From assembly GCA_032718475.1 (NCBI GenBank), contig JAUCBJ010007844.1:1-64000 (forward strand): a stretch of 64,000 bases of DNA, in the 5' to 3' direction. Position 1 is the first letter of the stretch. Each line of letters begins with the position of its first letter. The translations under genes were made by a program, and so were the position numbers. The notes under the pieces were generated by a model that saw only the letters and a list, made by a program, of their open reading frames with translations, ran no database searches and was not told the DNA's origin. Source of the stretch: Nemertoderma westbladi. Lineage: Eukaryota > Xenacoelomorpha > Nemertodermatida > Nemertodermatidae. Below are positions 1 to 13,724 of this stretch, piece after piece.

Positions 1-2137
1 ATATGGAGTCCATCATACAGCAGTTAGAACCAGTACTCTATATGGAGTCCATCATACAGCAGTTAGAACCAGTACTATATGGAGTCCATCATACAGCAGT
101 TAGAACCAGTACTATATGGAGTCCATCATACAGAAGATAGAACCAGTACTATATGGAGTCCATCATACAGAAGATAGAACCAGTACTATATGGAGTCCTT
201 CATACAGAAGTTAGAACCAGTACTCCAATATGGAGTCCATCATACAGCAGTTAGAACCAGTACTATATGGAGTCCATCAATCAGCAGTTAGAATCAGTAC
301 TCCTATATGGAGTCCATCATACAGCAGTTAGAACCAGTTCTATATGGAGTCCTCCATACAGAAGATAGAACCAGTACCATATGGAGTCCATCATACAGCA
401 GTTAGAACCAGTACGATAGAACCAGTACTATATGGAGTCCATCATACAGCAGTTAGAACCAGTACTATATGGAGTCCATCATACAGCAGTTAGAACCAGT
501 ACTATATGGAGTCCATCATACAGCAGTTAGAACCAGTACTATATAGAGTCCTTCATATAGAAGATAGAACCAGTACTATATGGAGTCCATCATACAGCAG
601 TTAGAACCAGTACTATATGGAGTCCGTCATACAGCAGTTAGAACCAGTACTATATGGAGTCCATCATACAGCAGTTAGAACCAGTACTATATGGAGTCCT
701 TCATACAGAAGATAGAACTAGTACTATATGGAGTCCATCATACAGCAGTAGAACCAGTACTATATGGAGTCCTTCATATAGAAGATAGAACCAGTACTAT
801 ATGGAGTCCATCATACAGCAGTTAGAACCAGTACTATATGGAGTCCTTCATATAGAAGATAGAACCAGTACTATATGGAGTCCATCATACAGCAGTTAGA
901 ACCAGTACTATATGGAGTCCTTCATATAGAAGATAGAACCAGTACTATATGGAGTCCATCATACAGCAGTTAGAACCAGTACTATATGGAGTCCTTCATA
1001 CAGAAGATAGAACTAGTACTATATGGAGTCCATCATACAGCAGTAGAACCAGTACTATATGGAGTCCTTCATATAGAAGATAGAACCAGTACTATATGGA
1101 GTCCATCATACAGCAGTTAGAACCAGTACTATATGGAGTCCATCATACAGCAGTTAGAACCAGTACTATATGGAGTCCATCATACAGCAGTTAGATCCAG
1201 TACTATATGGAGTCCTTCATACAGAAGATAGAACCAGTACCATATGGAGTCCATCATACAGCAGTTAGAACCAGTACTATATGGAGTCCATCACACAGCA
1301 GTTAGAACCAGTACTATATGGAGTCCATCATACAGCAGTTAGAACCAGTACTATATGGAGTCCATCATACAGCAGTTAGAACCAGTACTATATGGAGTCC
1401 TTCATACAGAAGATAGAACCAGTACTATATGGAGTCCTTCATACAGAAGATAGAACCAGTACCATATGGAGTCCATCATACAGCAGTTAGAACCAGTACT
1501 ATATGGAGTCCTTCATACAGCAGTTAGAACCAGTACTATATGGAGTCCTTCATATAGAAGATAGATCCAGTACCATATGGAGTCCATCATACAGCAGTTA
1601 GAACCAGTAATATATGGAGTCCATCATACAGCAGTTAGAACCAGTACTATATGGAGTCCATCACACAGCAGTTAGAACCAGTACTATATGGAGTCCATAA
1701 ATCAGCAGTTAGAACCAGTACTATATGGAGTCCATCATACAGCAGTTAGAACCAGTACTCCTATATGGAGTCCATCATACAGCAGTTAGAACCAGTACTA
1801 TATGGAGTCCATCATACAGCAGTTAGAACCAGTACTCATATATGGAGTCCATCATACAACAGTTAGAACCAGTACTATATGGAGTCCATCATACAGCAGT
1901 TAGAACCAGTACCATATGGAGTCCATCATACAGCAGTTAGAACCAGTAATATATGGAGTCCATCATACAGCAGTTAGAACCAGTACTATATGGAGTCCAT
2001 CACACAGCAGTTAGAACCAGTACTATATGGAGTCCATAAATCAGCAGTGAGAACCAGTACTATATGGAGTCCATCATACAACAGTTAGAACCAGTACTAT
2101 ATGGAGTCCATCATACAGCAGTTAGAACCAGTACCAT

Positions 2138-4739
2138 ATGGAGTCCATCATACAGCAGTTAGAACCAGTACTCATATATGGAGTCCATCATACAGCAGTT
2201 AGAACCAGTACTCCTATATGGAGTCCATCATACATCAGTTAGAACCAGTACCATATGGAGTCCATCATACAGCAGTTAGAACCAGTACTATATGGAGTCC
2301 ATCATATGGGTCCATCATACAGCAGTTAGAACCAGTACCATATGGAGTCCATCATACAGCAGTTAGAACCAGTACTATATGGAGTCCATCATACAGCAGT
2401 TAGAACCAGTACTATATGGAGTCCATCATACAGCAGTTAGAACCAGTATTATATGGAGTCCATCATACAGCAGTTAGAACCAGTACTATATGGAGTCCTT
2501 CATACAGAAAATAGAACCAGTACTATATGGAGTACCAGTACCATATGGAGTCCATCATACAGCAGTTAGAACCAGTACTATATGGTGTCCTTATGGAGTC
2601 CATCATACAGCAGTTAGAACCAGTACTATATGGAGTCCTTCATACAGAAGATAGAACCAGTACTATATGGAGTACCAGTACCATATGGAGTCCATCATAC
2701 AGCAGTTAGAACCAGTACTATATGGTGTCCTTATGGAGTCCATCATACAGCAGTTAGAACCAGTACTATATGGAGTCCATCATACAGCAGTTAGAACCAG
2801 TACTATATGGAGTCCATCATACAGCAGTTAGAACCAGTACTATATGGAGTCCATCATACAGCAGTTAGAACCAGTACTATATGGAGTCCATCATACAGCA
2901 GTTAGAACCAGTACTATATGGAGTCCTTCATACAGAAGATAGAACCAGTACTATATGGAGTACCAGTACCATATGGAGTCCATCATACAGCAGTTAGAAC
3001 CAGTACTATATGGTGTCCTTATGGAGTCCATCATACAGCAATTAGAACCAGTACTATATGGAGTCCTTCATACAGAAGATAGAACCAGTACTATATGGAG
3101 TCCTTCATACAGAAGGTAGAACCAGTACTATATGGAGTCCTTCATACAGAAAATAGAACCAGTACTATATGGAGTACCAGTACCATATGGAGTCCATCAT
3201 ACAGCAGTTAGAACCAGTACTATATGGTGTGCTTATGGAGTCCATCATACAGCAGTTAGAACCAGTACTATATGGAGTCCTTCATACAGAAGATAGAACC
3301 AGTACTATATGGAGTCCTTCATACAGAAAATAGAACCAGTACTATATGGAGTCCTTCATACAGAAGTTAGAACCAGTACTCCAATATGGAGTGCATCATA
3401 CAGCAGTTAGAACCAGTACTATATGGAGTCCATCAATCAGCAGTTAGAATCAGTACTCCTATATGGAGTCCATCATACAGCAGTTAGAACCAGTTCTATA
3501 TGGAGTCCTCCATACAGAAGATAGAACCAGTACCATATGGAGTCCATCATACAGCAGTTAGAACCAGTACGATAGAACCAGTACTATATGGAGTCCATCA
3601 TACAGCAGTTAGAACCAGTACTATATGGAGTCCATCATACAGCAGTTAGAACCAGTACTATATGGAGTCCATCATACAGCAGTTAGAACCAGTACTATAT
3701 AGAGTCCTTCATATAGAAGATAGAACCAGTACTATATGGAGTCCATCATACAGCAGTTAGAACCAGTACTATATGGAGTCCGTCATACAGCAGTTAGAAC
3801 CAGTACTATATGGAGTCCATCATACAGCAGTTAGAACCAGTACTATATGGAGTCCTTCATACAGAAGATAGATCTAGTACTATATGGAGTCCATCATACA
3901 GCAGTAGAACCAGTACTATATGGAGTCCTTCATATAGAAGATAGAACCAGTACTATATGGAGTCCATCATACAGCAGTTAGAACCAGTACTATATGGAGT
4001 CCTTCATACAGAAGATAGAACCAGTACTATATGGAGTCCTTCATACAGAAGATAGAACCAGTACCATATGGAGTCCATCATACAGCAGTTAGAACCAGTA
4101 CTATATGGAGTCCTTCATACAGCAGTTAGAACCAGTACTATATGGAGTCCTTCATATAGAAGATAGATCCAGTACCATATGGAGTCCATCATACAGCAGT
4201 TAGAACCAGTAATATATGGAGTCCATCATACAGCAGTTAGAACCAGTACTATATGGAGTCCATCACACAGCAGTTAGAACCAGTACTATATGGAGTCCAT
4301 AAATCAGCAGTTAGAACCAGTACTATATGGAGTCCATCATACAGCAGTTAGAACCAGTACTCCTATATGGAGTCCATCATACAGCAGTTAGAACCAGTAC
4401 TATATGGAGTCCATCATACAGCAGTTAGAACCAGTACTCATATATGGAGTCCATCATACAACAGTTAGAACCAGTACTATATGGAGTACATCATACAGCA
4501 GTTAGAACCAGTACCATATGGAGTCCATCATACAGCAGTTAGAACCAATAATATATGGAGTCCATCATACAGCAGTTAGAACCAGTACTATATGGAGTCA
4601 ATCACACAGCAGTTAGAACCAGTACTATATGGAGTCCATAAATCAGCAGTGAGAACCAGTACTATATGGAGTCCATCATACAACAGTTAGAACCAGTACT
4701 ATATGGAGTCCATCATACAGCAGTTAGAACCAGTACCAT
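2138..4739. repeat. 37-bp array HOR copy, 2,602 bp
   Basis: Phase is set at the ATG of the CCATATGG monomer that precedes the CTCATATATGG monomer. The next equivalent anchor lies 2,602 bp on. The same 2,602-bp spacing separates the unique GTACGATAGA junctions at 3567 and 6169, so the two markers agree. The copy is about 554 bp (15 monomers) shorter than the 3,156-bp form, consistent with loss of whole monomers. Confidence 0.8.
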
Positions 4740-7700
4740 ATGGAGTCCATCATACAGCAGTTAGAACCAGTACTCATATATGGAGTCCATCATACAGCAG
4801 TTAGAACCAGTACTCCTATATGGAGTCCATCATACATCAGTGAGAACCAGTACCATATGGAGTCCATCATACAGCAGTTAGAACCAGTACTATATGGAGT
4901 CCATCATATGGGTCCATCATACAGCAGTTAGAACCAGTACCATATGGAGTCCATCATACAGCAGTTAGAACCAGTACTATATGGAGTCCATCATACAGCA
5001 GTTAGAACCAGTACTATATGGAGTCCATCATACAGCAGTTAGAACCAGTATTATATGGAGTCCATCATACAGCAGTTAGAACCAGTACTATATGGAGTCC
5101 TTCATACAGAAAATAGAACCAGTACTATATGGAGTACCAGTACCATATGGAGTCCATCATACAGCAGTTAGAACCAGTACTATATGGTGTCCTTATGGAG
5201 TCCATCATACAGCAGTTAGAACCAGTACTATATGGAGTCCTTCATACAGAAGATAGAACCAGTACTATATGGAGTACCAGTACCATATGGAGTCCATCAT
5301 ACAGCAGTTAGAACCAGTACTATATGGTGTCCTTATGGAGTCCATCATACAGCAGTTAGAACCAGTACTATATGGAGTCCATCATACAGCAGTTAGAACC
5401 AGTACTATATGGAGTCCATCATACAGCAGTTAGAACCAGTACTATATGGAGTCCATCATACAGCAGTTAGAACCAGTACTATATGGAGTCCATCATACAG
5501 CAGTTAGAACCAGTACTATATGGAGTCCTTCATACAGAAGATAGAACCAGTACTATATGGAGTACCAGTACCATATGGAGTCCATCATACAGCAGTTAGA
5601 ACCAGTACTATATGGTGTCCTTATGGAGTCCATCATACAGCAATTAGAACCAGTACTATATGGAGTCCTTCATACAGAAGATAGAACCAGTACTATATGG
5701 AGTCCTTCATACAGAAGGTAGAACCAGTACTATATGGTGTCCTTCATACAGAAAATAGAACCAGTACTATATGGAGTACCAGTACCATATGGAGTCCATC
5801 ATACAGCAGTTAGAACCAGTACTATATGGTGTGCTTATGGAGTCCATCATACAGCAGTTAGAACCAGTACTATATGGAGTCCTTCATACAGAAGATAGAA
5901 CCAGTACTATATGGAGTCCTTCATACAGAAAATAGAACCAGTACTATATGGAGTCCTTCATACAGAAGTTAGAACCAGTACTCCAATATGGAGTGCATCA
6001 TACAGCAGTTAGAACCAGTACTATATGGAGTCCATCAATCAGCAGTTAGAATCAGTACTCCTATATGGAGTCCATCATACAGCAGTTAGAACCAGTTCTA
6101 TATGGAGTCCTCCATACAGAAGATAGAACCAGTACCATATGGAGTCCATCATACAGCAGTTAGAACCAGTACGATAGAACCAGTACTATATGGAGTCCAT
6201 CATACAGCAGTTAGAACCAGTACTATATGGAGTCCATCATACAGCAGTTAGAACCAGTACTATATGGAGTCCATCATACAGCAGTTAGAACCAGTACTAT
6301 ATAGAGTCCTTCATATAGAAGATAGAACCAGTACTATATGGAGTCCATCATACAGCAGTTAGAACCAGTACTATATGGAGTCCGTCATACAGCAGTTAGA
6401 ACCAGTACTATATGGAGTCCATCATACAGCAGTTAGAACCAGTACTATATGGAGTCCTTCATACAGAAGATAGATCTAGTACTATATGGAGTCCATCATA
6501 CAGCAGTAGAACCAGTACTATATGGAGTCCTTCATATAGAAGATAGAACCAGTACTATATGGAGTCCATCATACAGCAGTTAGAACCAGTACTATATGGA
6601 GTCCTTCATATAGAAGATAGAACCAGTACTATATGGAGTCCATCATACAGCAGTTAGAACCAGTACTATATGGAGTCCTTCATATAGAAGATAGAACCAG
6701 TACTATATGGAGTCCATCATACAGCAGTTAGAACCAGTACTATATGGAGTCCTTCATACAGAAGATAGAACTAGTACTATATGGAGTCCATCATACAGCA
6801 GTAGAACCAGTACTATATGGAGTCCTTCATATAGAAGATAGAACCAGTACTATATGGAGTCCATCATACAGCAGTTAGAACCAGTACTATATGGAGTCCA
6901 TCATACAGCAGTTAGAACCAGTACTATATGGAGTCCATCATACAGCAGTTAGATCCAGTACTATATGGAGTCCTTCATACAGAAGATAGAACCAGTACCA
7001 TATGGAGTCCATCATACAGCAGTTAGAACCAGTACTATATGGAGTCCATCACACAGCAGTTAGAACCAGTACTATATGGAGTCCATCATACAGCAGTTAG
7101 AACCAGTACTATATAGAGTCCATCATACAGCAGTTAGAACCAGTACTATATGGAGTCCTTCATACAGAAGATAGAACCAGTACTATATGGAGTCCTTCAT
7201 ACAGAAGATAGAACCAGTACCATATGGAGTCCATCATACAGCAGTTAGAACCAGTACTATATGGAGTCCTTCATACAGCAGTTAGAACCAGTACTATATG
7301 GAGTCCTTCATATAGAAGATAGATCCAGTACCATATGGAGTCCATCATACAGCAGTTAGAACCAGTAATATATGGAGTCCATCAAACAGCAGTTAGAACC
7401 AGTACTATATGGAGTCCATCACACAGCAGTTAGAACCAGTACTATATGGAGTCCATAAATCAGCAGTTAGAACCAGTACTATATGGAGTCCATCATACAG
7501 CAGTTAGAACCAGTACTCCTATATGGAGTCCATCATACAGCAGTTAGAACCAGTACTATATGGAGTCCATCATACAGCAGTTAGAACCAGTACTCATATA
7601 TGGAGTCCATCATACAACAGTTAGAACCAGTACTATATGGAGTCCATCATACAGCAGTTAGAACCAGTACCATATGGAGTCCATCATACAGCAGTTAGAA

Positions 7701-7895
7701 CCAATAATATATGGAGTCCATCATACAGCAGTTAGAACCAGTACTATATGGAGTCAATCACACAGCAGTTAGAACCAGTACTATATGGAGTCCATAAATC
7801 AGCAGTGAGAACCAGTACTATATGGAGTCCATCATACAACAGTTAGAACCAGTACTATATGGAGTCCATCATACAGCAGTTAGAACCAGTACCAT
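4740..7895. repeat. 37-bp array HOR copy, 3,156 bp (full form)
   Basis: Anchor-to-anchor distance is 3,156 bp, about 85 monomers. The same 3,156-bp spacing separates the GTACGATAGA junctions at 411 and 3567, so this length occurs at least twice and is taken as the full unit. The copy carries the CTCCAATATGG marker near 5981 and the GTACGATAGA marker at 6169. Confidence 0.82.
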
Positions 7896-10569
7896 ATGGA
7901 GTCCATCATACAGCAGTTAGAACCAGTACTCATATATGGAGTCCATCATACAGCAGTTAGAACCAGTACTCCTATATGGAGTCCATCATACATCAGTGAG
8001 AACCAGTACCATATGGAGTCCATCATACAGCAGTTAGAACCAGTACTATATGGAGTCCATCATATGGGTCCATCATACAGCAGTTAGAACCAGTACCATA
8101 TGGAGTCCATCATACAGCAGTTAGAACCAGTACTATATGGAGTCCATCATACAGCAGTTAGAACCAGTACTATATGGAGTCCATCATACAGCAGTTAGAA
8201 CCAGTATTATATGGAGTCCATCATACAGCAGTTAGAACCAGTACTATATGGAGTCCTTCATACAGAAAATAGAACCAGTACTATATGGAGTACCAGTACC
8301 ATATGGAGTCCATCATACAGCAGTTAGAACCAGTACTATATGGTGTCCTTATGGAGTCCATCATACAGCAGTTAGAACCAGTACTATATGGAGTCCTTCA
8401 TACAGAAGATAGAACCAGTACTATATGGAGTACCAGTACCATATGGAGTCCATCATACAGCAGTTAGAACCAGTACTATATGGTGTCCTTATGGAGTCCA
8501 TCATACAGCAGTTAGAACCAGTACTATATGGAGTCCATCATACAGCAGTTAGAACCAGTACTATATGGAGTCCATCATACAGCAGTTAGAACCAGTACTA
8601 TATGGAGTCCATCATACAGCAGTTAGAACCAGTACTATATGGAGTCCATCATACAGCAGTTAGAACCAGTACTATATGGAGTCCTTCATACAGAAGATAG
8701 AACCAGTACTATATGGAGTACCAGTACCATATGGAGTCCATCATACAGCAGTTAGAACCAGTACTATATGGTGTCCTTATGGAGTCCATCATACAGCAAT
8801 TAGAACCAGTACTATATGGAGTCCTTCATACAGAAGATAGAACCAGTACTATATGGAGTCCTTCATACAGAAGATAGAACCAGTACTATATGGAGTCCTT
8901 CATACAGAAGGTAGAACCAGTACTATATGGAGTCCTTCATACAGAAAATAGAACCAGTACTATATGGAGTACCAGTACCATATGGAGTCCATCATACAGC
9001 AGTTAGAACCAGTACTATATGGTGTGCTTATGGAGTCCATCATACAGCAGTTAGAACCAGTACTATATGGAGTCCTTCATACAGAAGATAGAACCAGTAC
9101 TATATGGAGTCCATCATACAGCAGTTAGAACCAGTACTATATGGAGTCCTTCATACAGAAAATAGAACCAGTACTATATGGAGTACCAGTACCATATGGA
9201 GTCCATCATACAGCAGTTAGAACCAGTACTATATGGAGTCCATCATACAGCAGTTAGAACCAGTACTATATGGAGTCCTTCATATAGAAGATAGAACCAG
9301 TACTATATGGAGTCCATCATACAGCAGTTAGAACCAGTACTATATGGAGTCCTTCATATAGAAGATAGAACCAGTACTATATGGAGTCCATCATACAGCA
9401 GTTAGAACCAGTACTATATGGAGTCCTTCATACAGAAGATAGAACTAGTACTATATGGAGTCCATCATACAGCAGTAGAACCAGTACTATATGGAGTCCT
9501 TCATATAGAAGATAGAACCAGTACTATATGGAGTCCATCATACAGCAGTTAGAACCAGTACTATATGGAGTCCATCATACAGCAGTTAGAACCAGTACTA
9601 TATGGAGTCCATCATACAGCAGTTAGATCCAGTACTATATGGAGTCCTTCATACAGAAGATAGAACCAGTACCATATGGAGTCCATCATACAGCAGTTAG
9701 AACCAGTACTATATGGAGTCCATCACACAGCAGTTAGAACCAGTACTATATGGAGTCCATCATACAGCAGTTAGAACCAGTACTATATAGAGTCCATCAT
9801 ACAGCAGTTAGAACCAGTACTATATGGAGTCCTTCATACAGAAGATAGAACCAGTACTATATGGAGTCCTTCATACAGAAGATAGAACCAGTACCATATG
9901 GAGTCCATCATACAGCAGTTAGAACCAGTACTATATGGAGTCCTTCATACAGCAGTTAGAACCAGTACTATATGGAGTCCTTCATATAGAAGATAGATCC
10001 AGTACCATATGGAGTCCATCATACAGCAGTTAGAACCAGTAATATATGGAGTCCATCAAACAGCAGTTAGAACCAGTACTATATGGAGTCCATCACACAG
10101 CAGTTAGAACCAGTACTATATGGAGTCCATAAATCAGCAGTTAGAACCAGTACTATATGTAGTCCATCATACAGCAGTTAGAACCAGTACTCCTATATGG
10201 AGTCCATCATACAGCAGTTAGAACCAGTACTATATGGAGTCCATCATACAGCAGTTAGAACCAGTACTCATATATGGAGTCCATCATACAACAGTTAGAA
10301 CCAGTACTATATGGAGTCCATCATACAGCAGTTAGAACCAGTACCATATGGAGTCCATCATACAGCAGTTAGAACCAATAATATATGGAGTCCATCATAC
10401 AGCAGTTAGAACCAGTACTATATGGAGTCAATCACACAGCAGTTAGAACCAGTACTATATGGAGTCCATAAATCAGCAGTGAGAACCAGTACTATATGGA
10501 GTCCATCATACAACAGTTAGAACCAGTACTATATGGAGTCCATCATACAGCAGTTAGAACCAGTACCAT
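7896..10569. repeat. 37-bp array HOR copy, 2,674 bp
   Basis: This copy is 482 bp (13 monomers) shorter than the full unit. It lacks both the CTCCAATATGG and GTACGATAGA markers, so the missing segment includes that part of the unit. The remainder follows the order of the preceding copy, including the CATCAAACAG and CATAAATCAG variants. Confidence 0.78.
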
Positions 10570-13500
10570 ATGGAGTCCATCATACAGCAGTTAGAACCAG
10601 TACTCATATATGGAGTCCATCATACAGCAGTTAGAACCAGTACTCCTATATGGAGTCCATCATACATCAGTGAGAACCAGTACCATATGGAGTCCATCAT
10701 ACAGCAGTTAGAACCAGTACTATATGGAGTCCATCATATGGGTCCATCATACAGCAGTTAGAACCAGTACCATATGGAGTCCATCATACAGCAGTTAGAA
10801 CCAGTACTATATGGAGTCCATCATACAGCAGTTAGAACCAGTACTATATGGAGTCCATCATACAGCAGTTAGAACCAGTATTATATGGAGTCCATCATAC
10901 AGCAGTTAGAACCAGTACTATATGGAGTCCTTCATACAGAAAATAGAACCAGTACTATATGGAGTACCAGTACCATATGGAGTCCATCATACAGCAGTTA
11001 GAACCAGTACTATATGGTGTCCTTATGGAGTCCATCATACAGCAGTTAGAACCAGTACTATATGGAGTCCTTCATACAGAAGATAGAACCAGTACTATAT
11101 GGAGTACCAGTACCATATGGAGTCCATCATACAGCAGTTAGAACCAGTACTATATGGTGTCCTTATGGAGTCCATCATACAGCAGTTAGAACCAGTACTA
11201 TATGGAGTCCATCATACAGCAGTTAGAACCAGTACTATATGGAGTCCATCATACAGCAGTTAGAACCAGTACTATATGGAGTCCATCATACAGCAGTTAG
11301 AACCAGTACTATATGGAGTCCATCATACAGCAGTTAGAACCAGTACTATATGGAGTCCTTCATACAGAAGATAGAACCAGTACTATATGGAGTACCAGTA
11401 CCATATGGAGTCCATCATACAGCAGTTAGAACCAGTACTATATGGTGTCCTTATGGAGTCCATCATACAGCAATTAGAACCAGTACTATATGGAGTCCTT
11501 CATACAGAAGATAGAACCAGTACTATATGGAGTCCTTCATACAGAAGATAGAACCAGTACTATATGGAGTCCTTCATACAGAAGGTAGAACCAGTACTAT
11601 ATGGAGTCCTTCATACAGAAAATAGAACCAGTACTATATGGAGTACCAGTACCATATGGAGTCCATCATACAGCAGTTAGAACCAGTACTATATGGTGTG
11701 CTTATGGAGTCCATCATACAGCAGTTAGAACCAGTACTATATGGAGTCCTTCATACAGAAGATAGAACCAGTACTATATGGAGTCCATCATACAGCAGTT
11801 AGAACCAGTACTATATGGAGTCCTTCATACAGAAAATAGAACCAGTACTATATGGAGTACCAGTACCATATGGAGTCCATCATACAGCAGTTAGAACCAG
11901 TACTATATGGTGTCCTTATGGAGTCCATCATACAGCAGTTAGAACCAGTACTATATGGAGTCCGTCATACAGCAGTTAGAACCAGTACTCATATATGGAG
12001 TCCATCACACAGCAGTTAGAACCAGTACTCCTATATGGAGTCCATCATACAGCTGTTGGAACCAGTACTCCTATATGGAGTCCATCATACAGCAGTTAGA
12101 ACCAGTACTATATGGTGTCCTTATGGAGTCCATCATACAGCAGTTAGAACCAGTACTATATGGAGTCCTTCATACATAAGATAGAACCAGTACTATATGG
12201 AGTCCTTCATACAGAAGATAGAACCAGTACTATGGTGTCCTTATGGAGTCCATCATACAGCAGTTAGAACCAGTACTATATGGAGTCCTTCATACAGAAG
12301 ATAGAACCAGTACTATATGGAGTCCTTCATACAGAAGATAGAACCAGTACTATATGGAGTCCTTCATACAGAAGATAGAACCAGTACTATATGGAGTCCA
12401 TCATACAGCAGTTAGAACCAGTACTATATGGAGTCCTTATGGAGTCCATCATACAGCAGTTAGAACCAGTACTATATGGAGTCCTTCATACAGAAGATAG
12501 AACCAGTACTATATGGAGTCCTTCATACAGAAGATAGAACCAGTACTATATGGAGTCCTTCATACAGAAGATAGAACCAGTACTATATGGAGTCCATCAT
12601 ACAGCAGTTAGAACCAGTACTATATGGAGTCCTTCATACAGAAGATAGAACCAGTACTATATGGAGTCCATCATACAGCAGTTAGAACCAGTACTATATG
12701 GAGTCCATCATACAGAAGATAGAACCAGTACTATATGGAGTCCTTCATACAGAAGATAGAACCAGTACTATATGGAGTCCTTCATACAGCAGTTAGAACC
12801 AGTACTCCTATATGGAGTCCATCATACAGCAGTTAGAACCAATACTCCTATATGGAGTCCATCAATCAGAAGTTAGAACCAGTACTCCTATATGGAGTCC
12901 ATCAATCAGAAGTTAGAACCTGTACTCCTATATGGAGTCCATCATACAGCAGTTAGAACCAGTACTCCTTCCTATATGGAGTCCACCATACAGCAGTTAG
13001 AACCAGTACTCCTATATGGAGCCCATCATACAGCAGTTAGAACCAGTACCATATGGAGTCCATCATACAGCAGTTAGAACCAGTACTATATGGAGTCCTT
13101 CATACAGCAGTTAGAACCAGTACTATATGGAGTCCTTCATATAGAAGATAGATCCAGTACCATATGGAGTCCATCATACAGCAGTTAGAACCAGTAATAT
13201 ATGGAGTCCATCATACAGCAGTTAGAACCAGTACTATATGGAGTCCATCACACAGCAGTTAGAACCAGTACTATATGGAGTCCATAAATCAGCAGTTAGA
13301 ACCAGTACTATATGGAGTCCATCATACAGCAGTTAGAACCAGTACTCCTATATGGAGTCCATCATACAGCAGTTAGAACCAGTACTATATGGAGTCCATC
13401 ATACAGCAGTTAGAACCAGTACTCATATATGGAGTCCATCATACAACAGTTAGAACCAGTACTATATGGAGTACATCATACAGCAGTTAGAACCAGTACC

Positions 13501-13724
13501 ATATGGAGTCCATCATACAGCAGTTAGAACCAATAATATATGGAGTCCATCATACAGCAGTTAGAACCAGTACTATATGGAGTCAATCACACAGCAGTTA
13601 GAACCAGTACTATATGGAGTCCATAAATCAGCAGTGAGAACCAGTACTATATGGAGTCCATCATACAACAGTTAGAACCAGTACTATATGGAGTCCATCA
13701 TACAGCAGTTAGAACCAGTACCAT
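10570..13724. repeat. Composite 37-bp HOR copy with a foreign middle
   Basis: The length (3,155 bp) resembles the full unit but the content differs. From about 11.76 to 13.05 kb it carries sequence otherwise found only at 17.85-19.14 kb, including 40-bp monomers. At about 13048 it returns abruptly to the normal unit, at a point equivalent to about 4063. I read it as a recombinant of two array regions; the near-normal length looks coincidental. Confidence 0.75.
12791..13047. repeat. Embedded block of 40-bp monomers in the 37-bp array
   Basis: A run of about six monomers ending TACTCC before TATATGG (period 40), including CATCAATCAGAAG-type units and one TCCTTCC junction. It matches the transition zone at 18,885-19,141 with an offset of 6,094 bp, including the rare variants AACCTGTACTCC and GGAGCCCATC. 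It ends abruptly at a 37-bp CCATATGG monomer. Confidence 0.85.
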
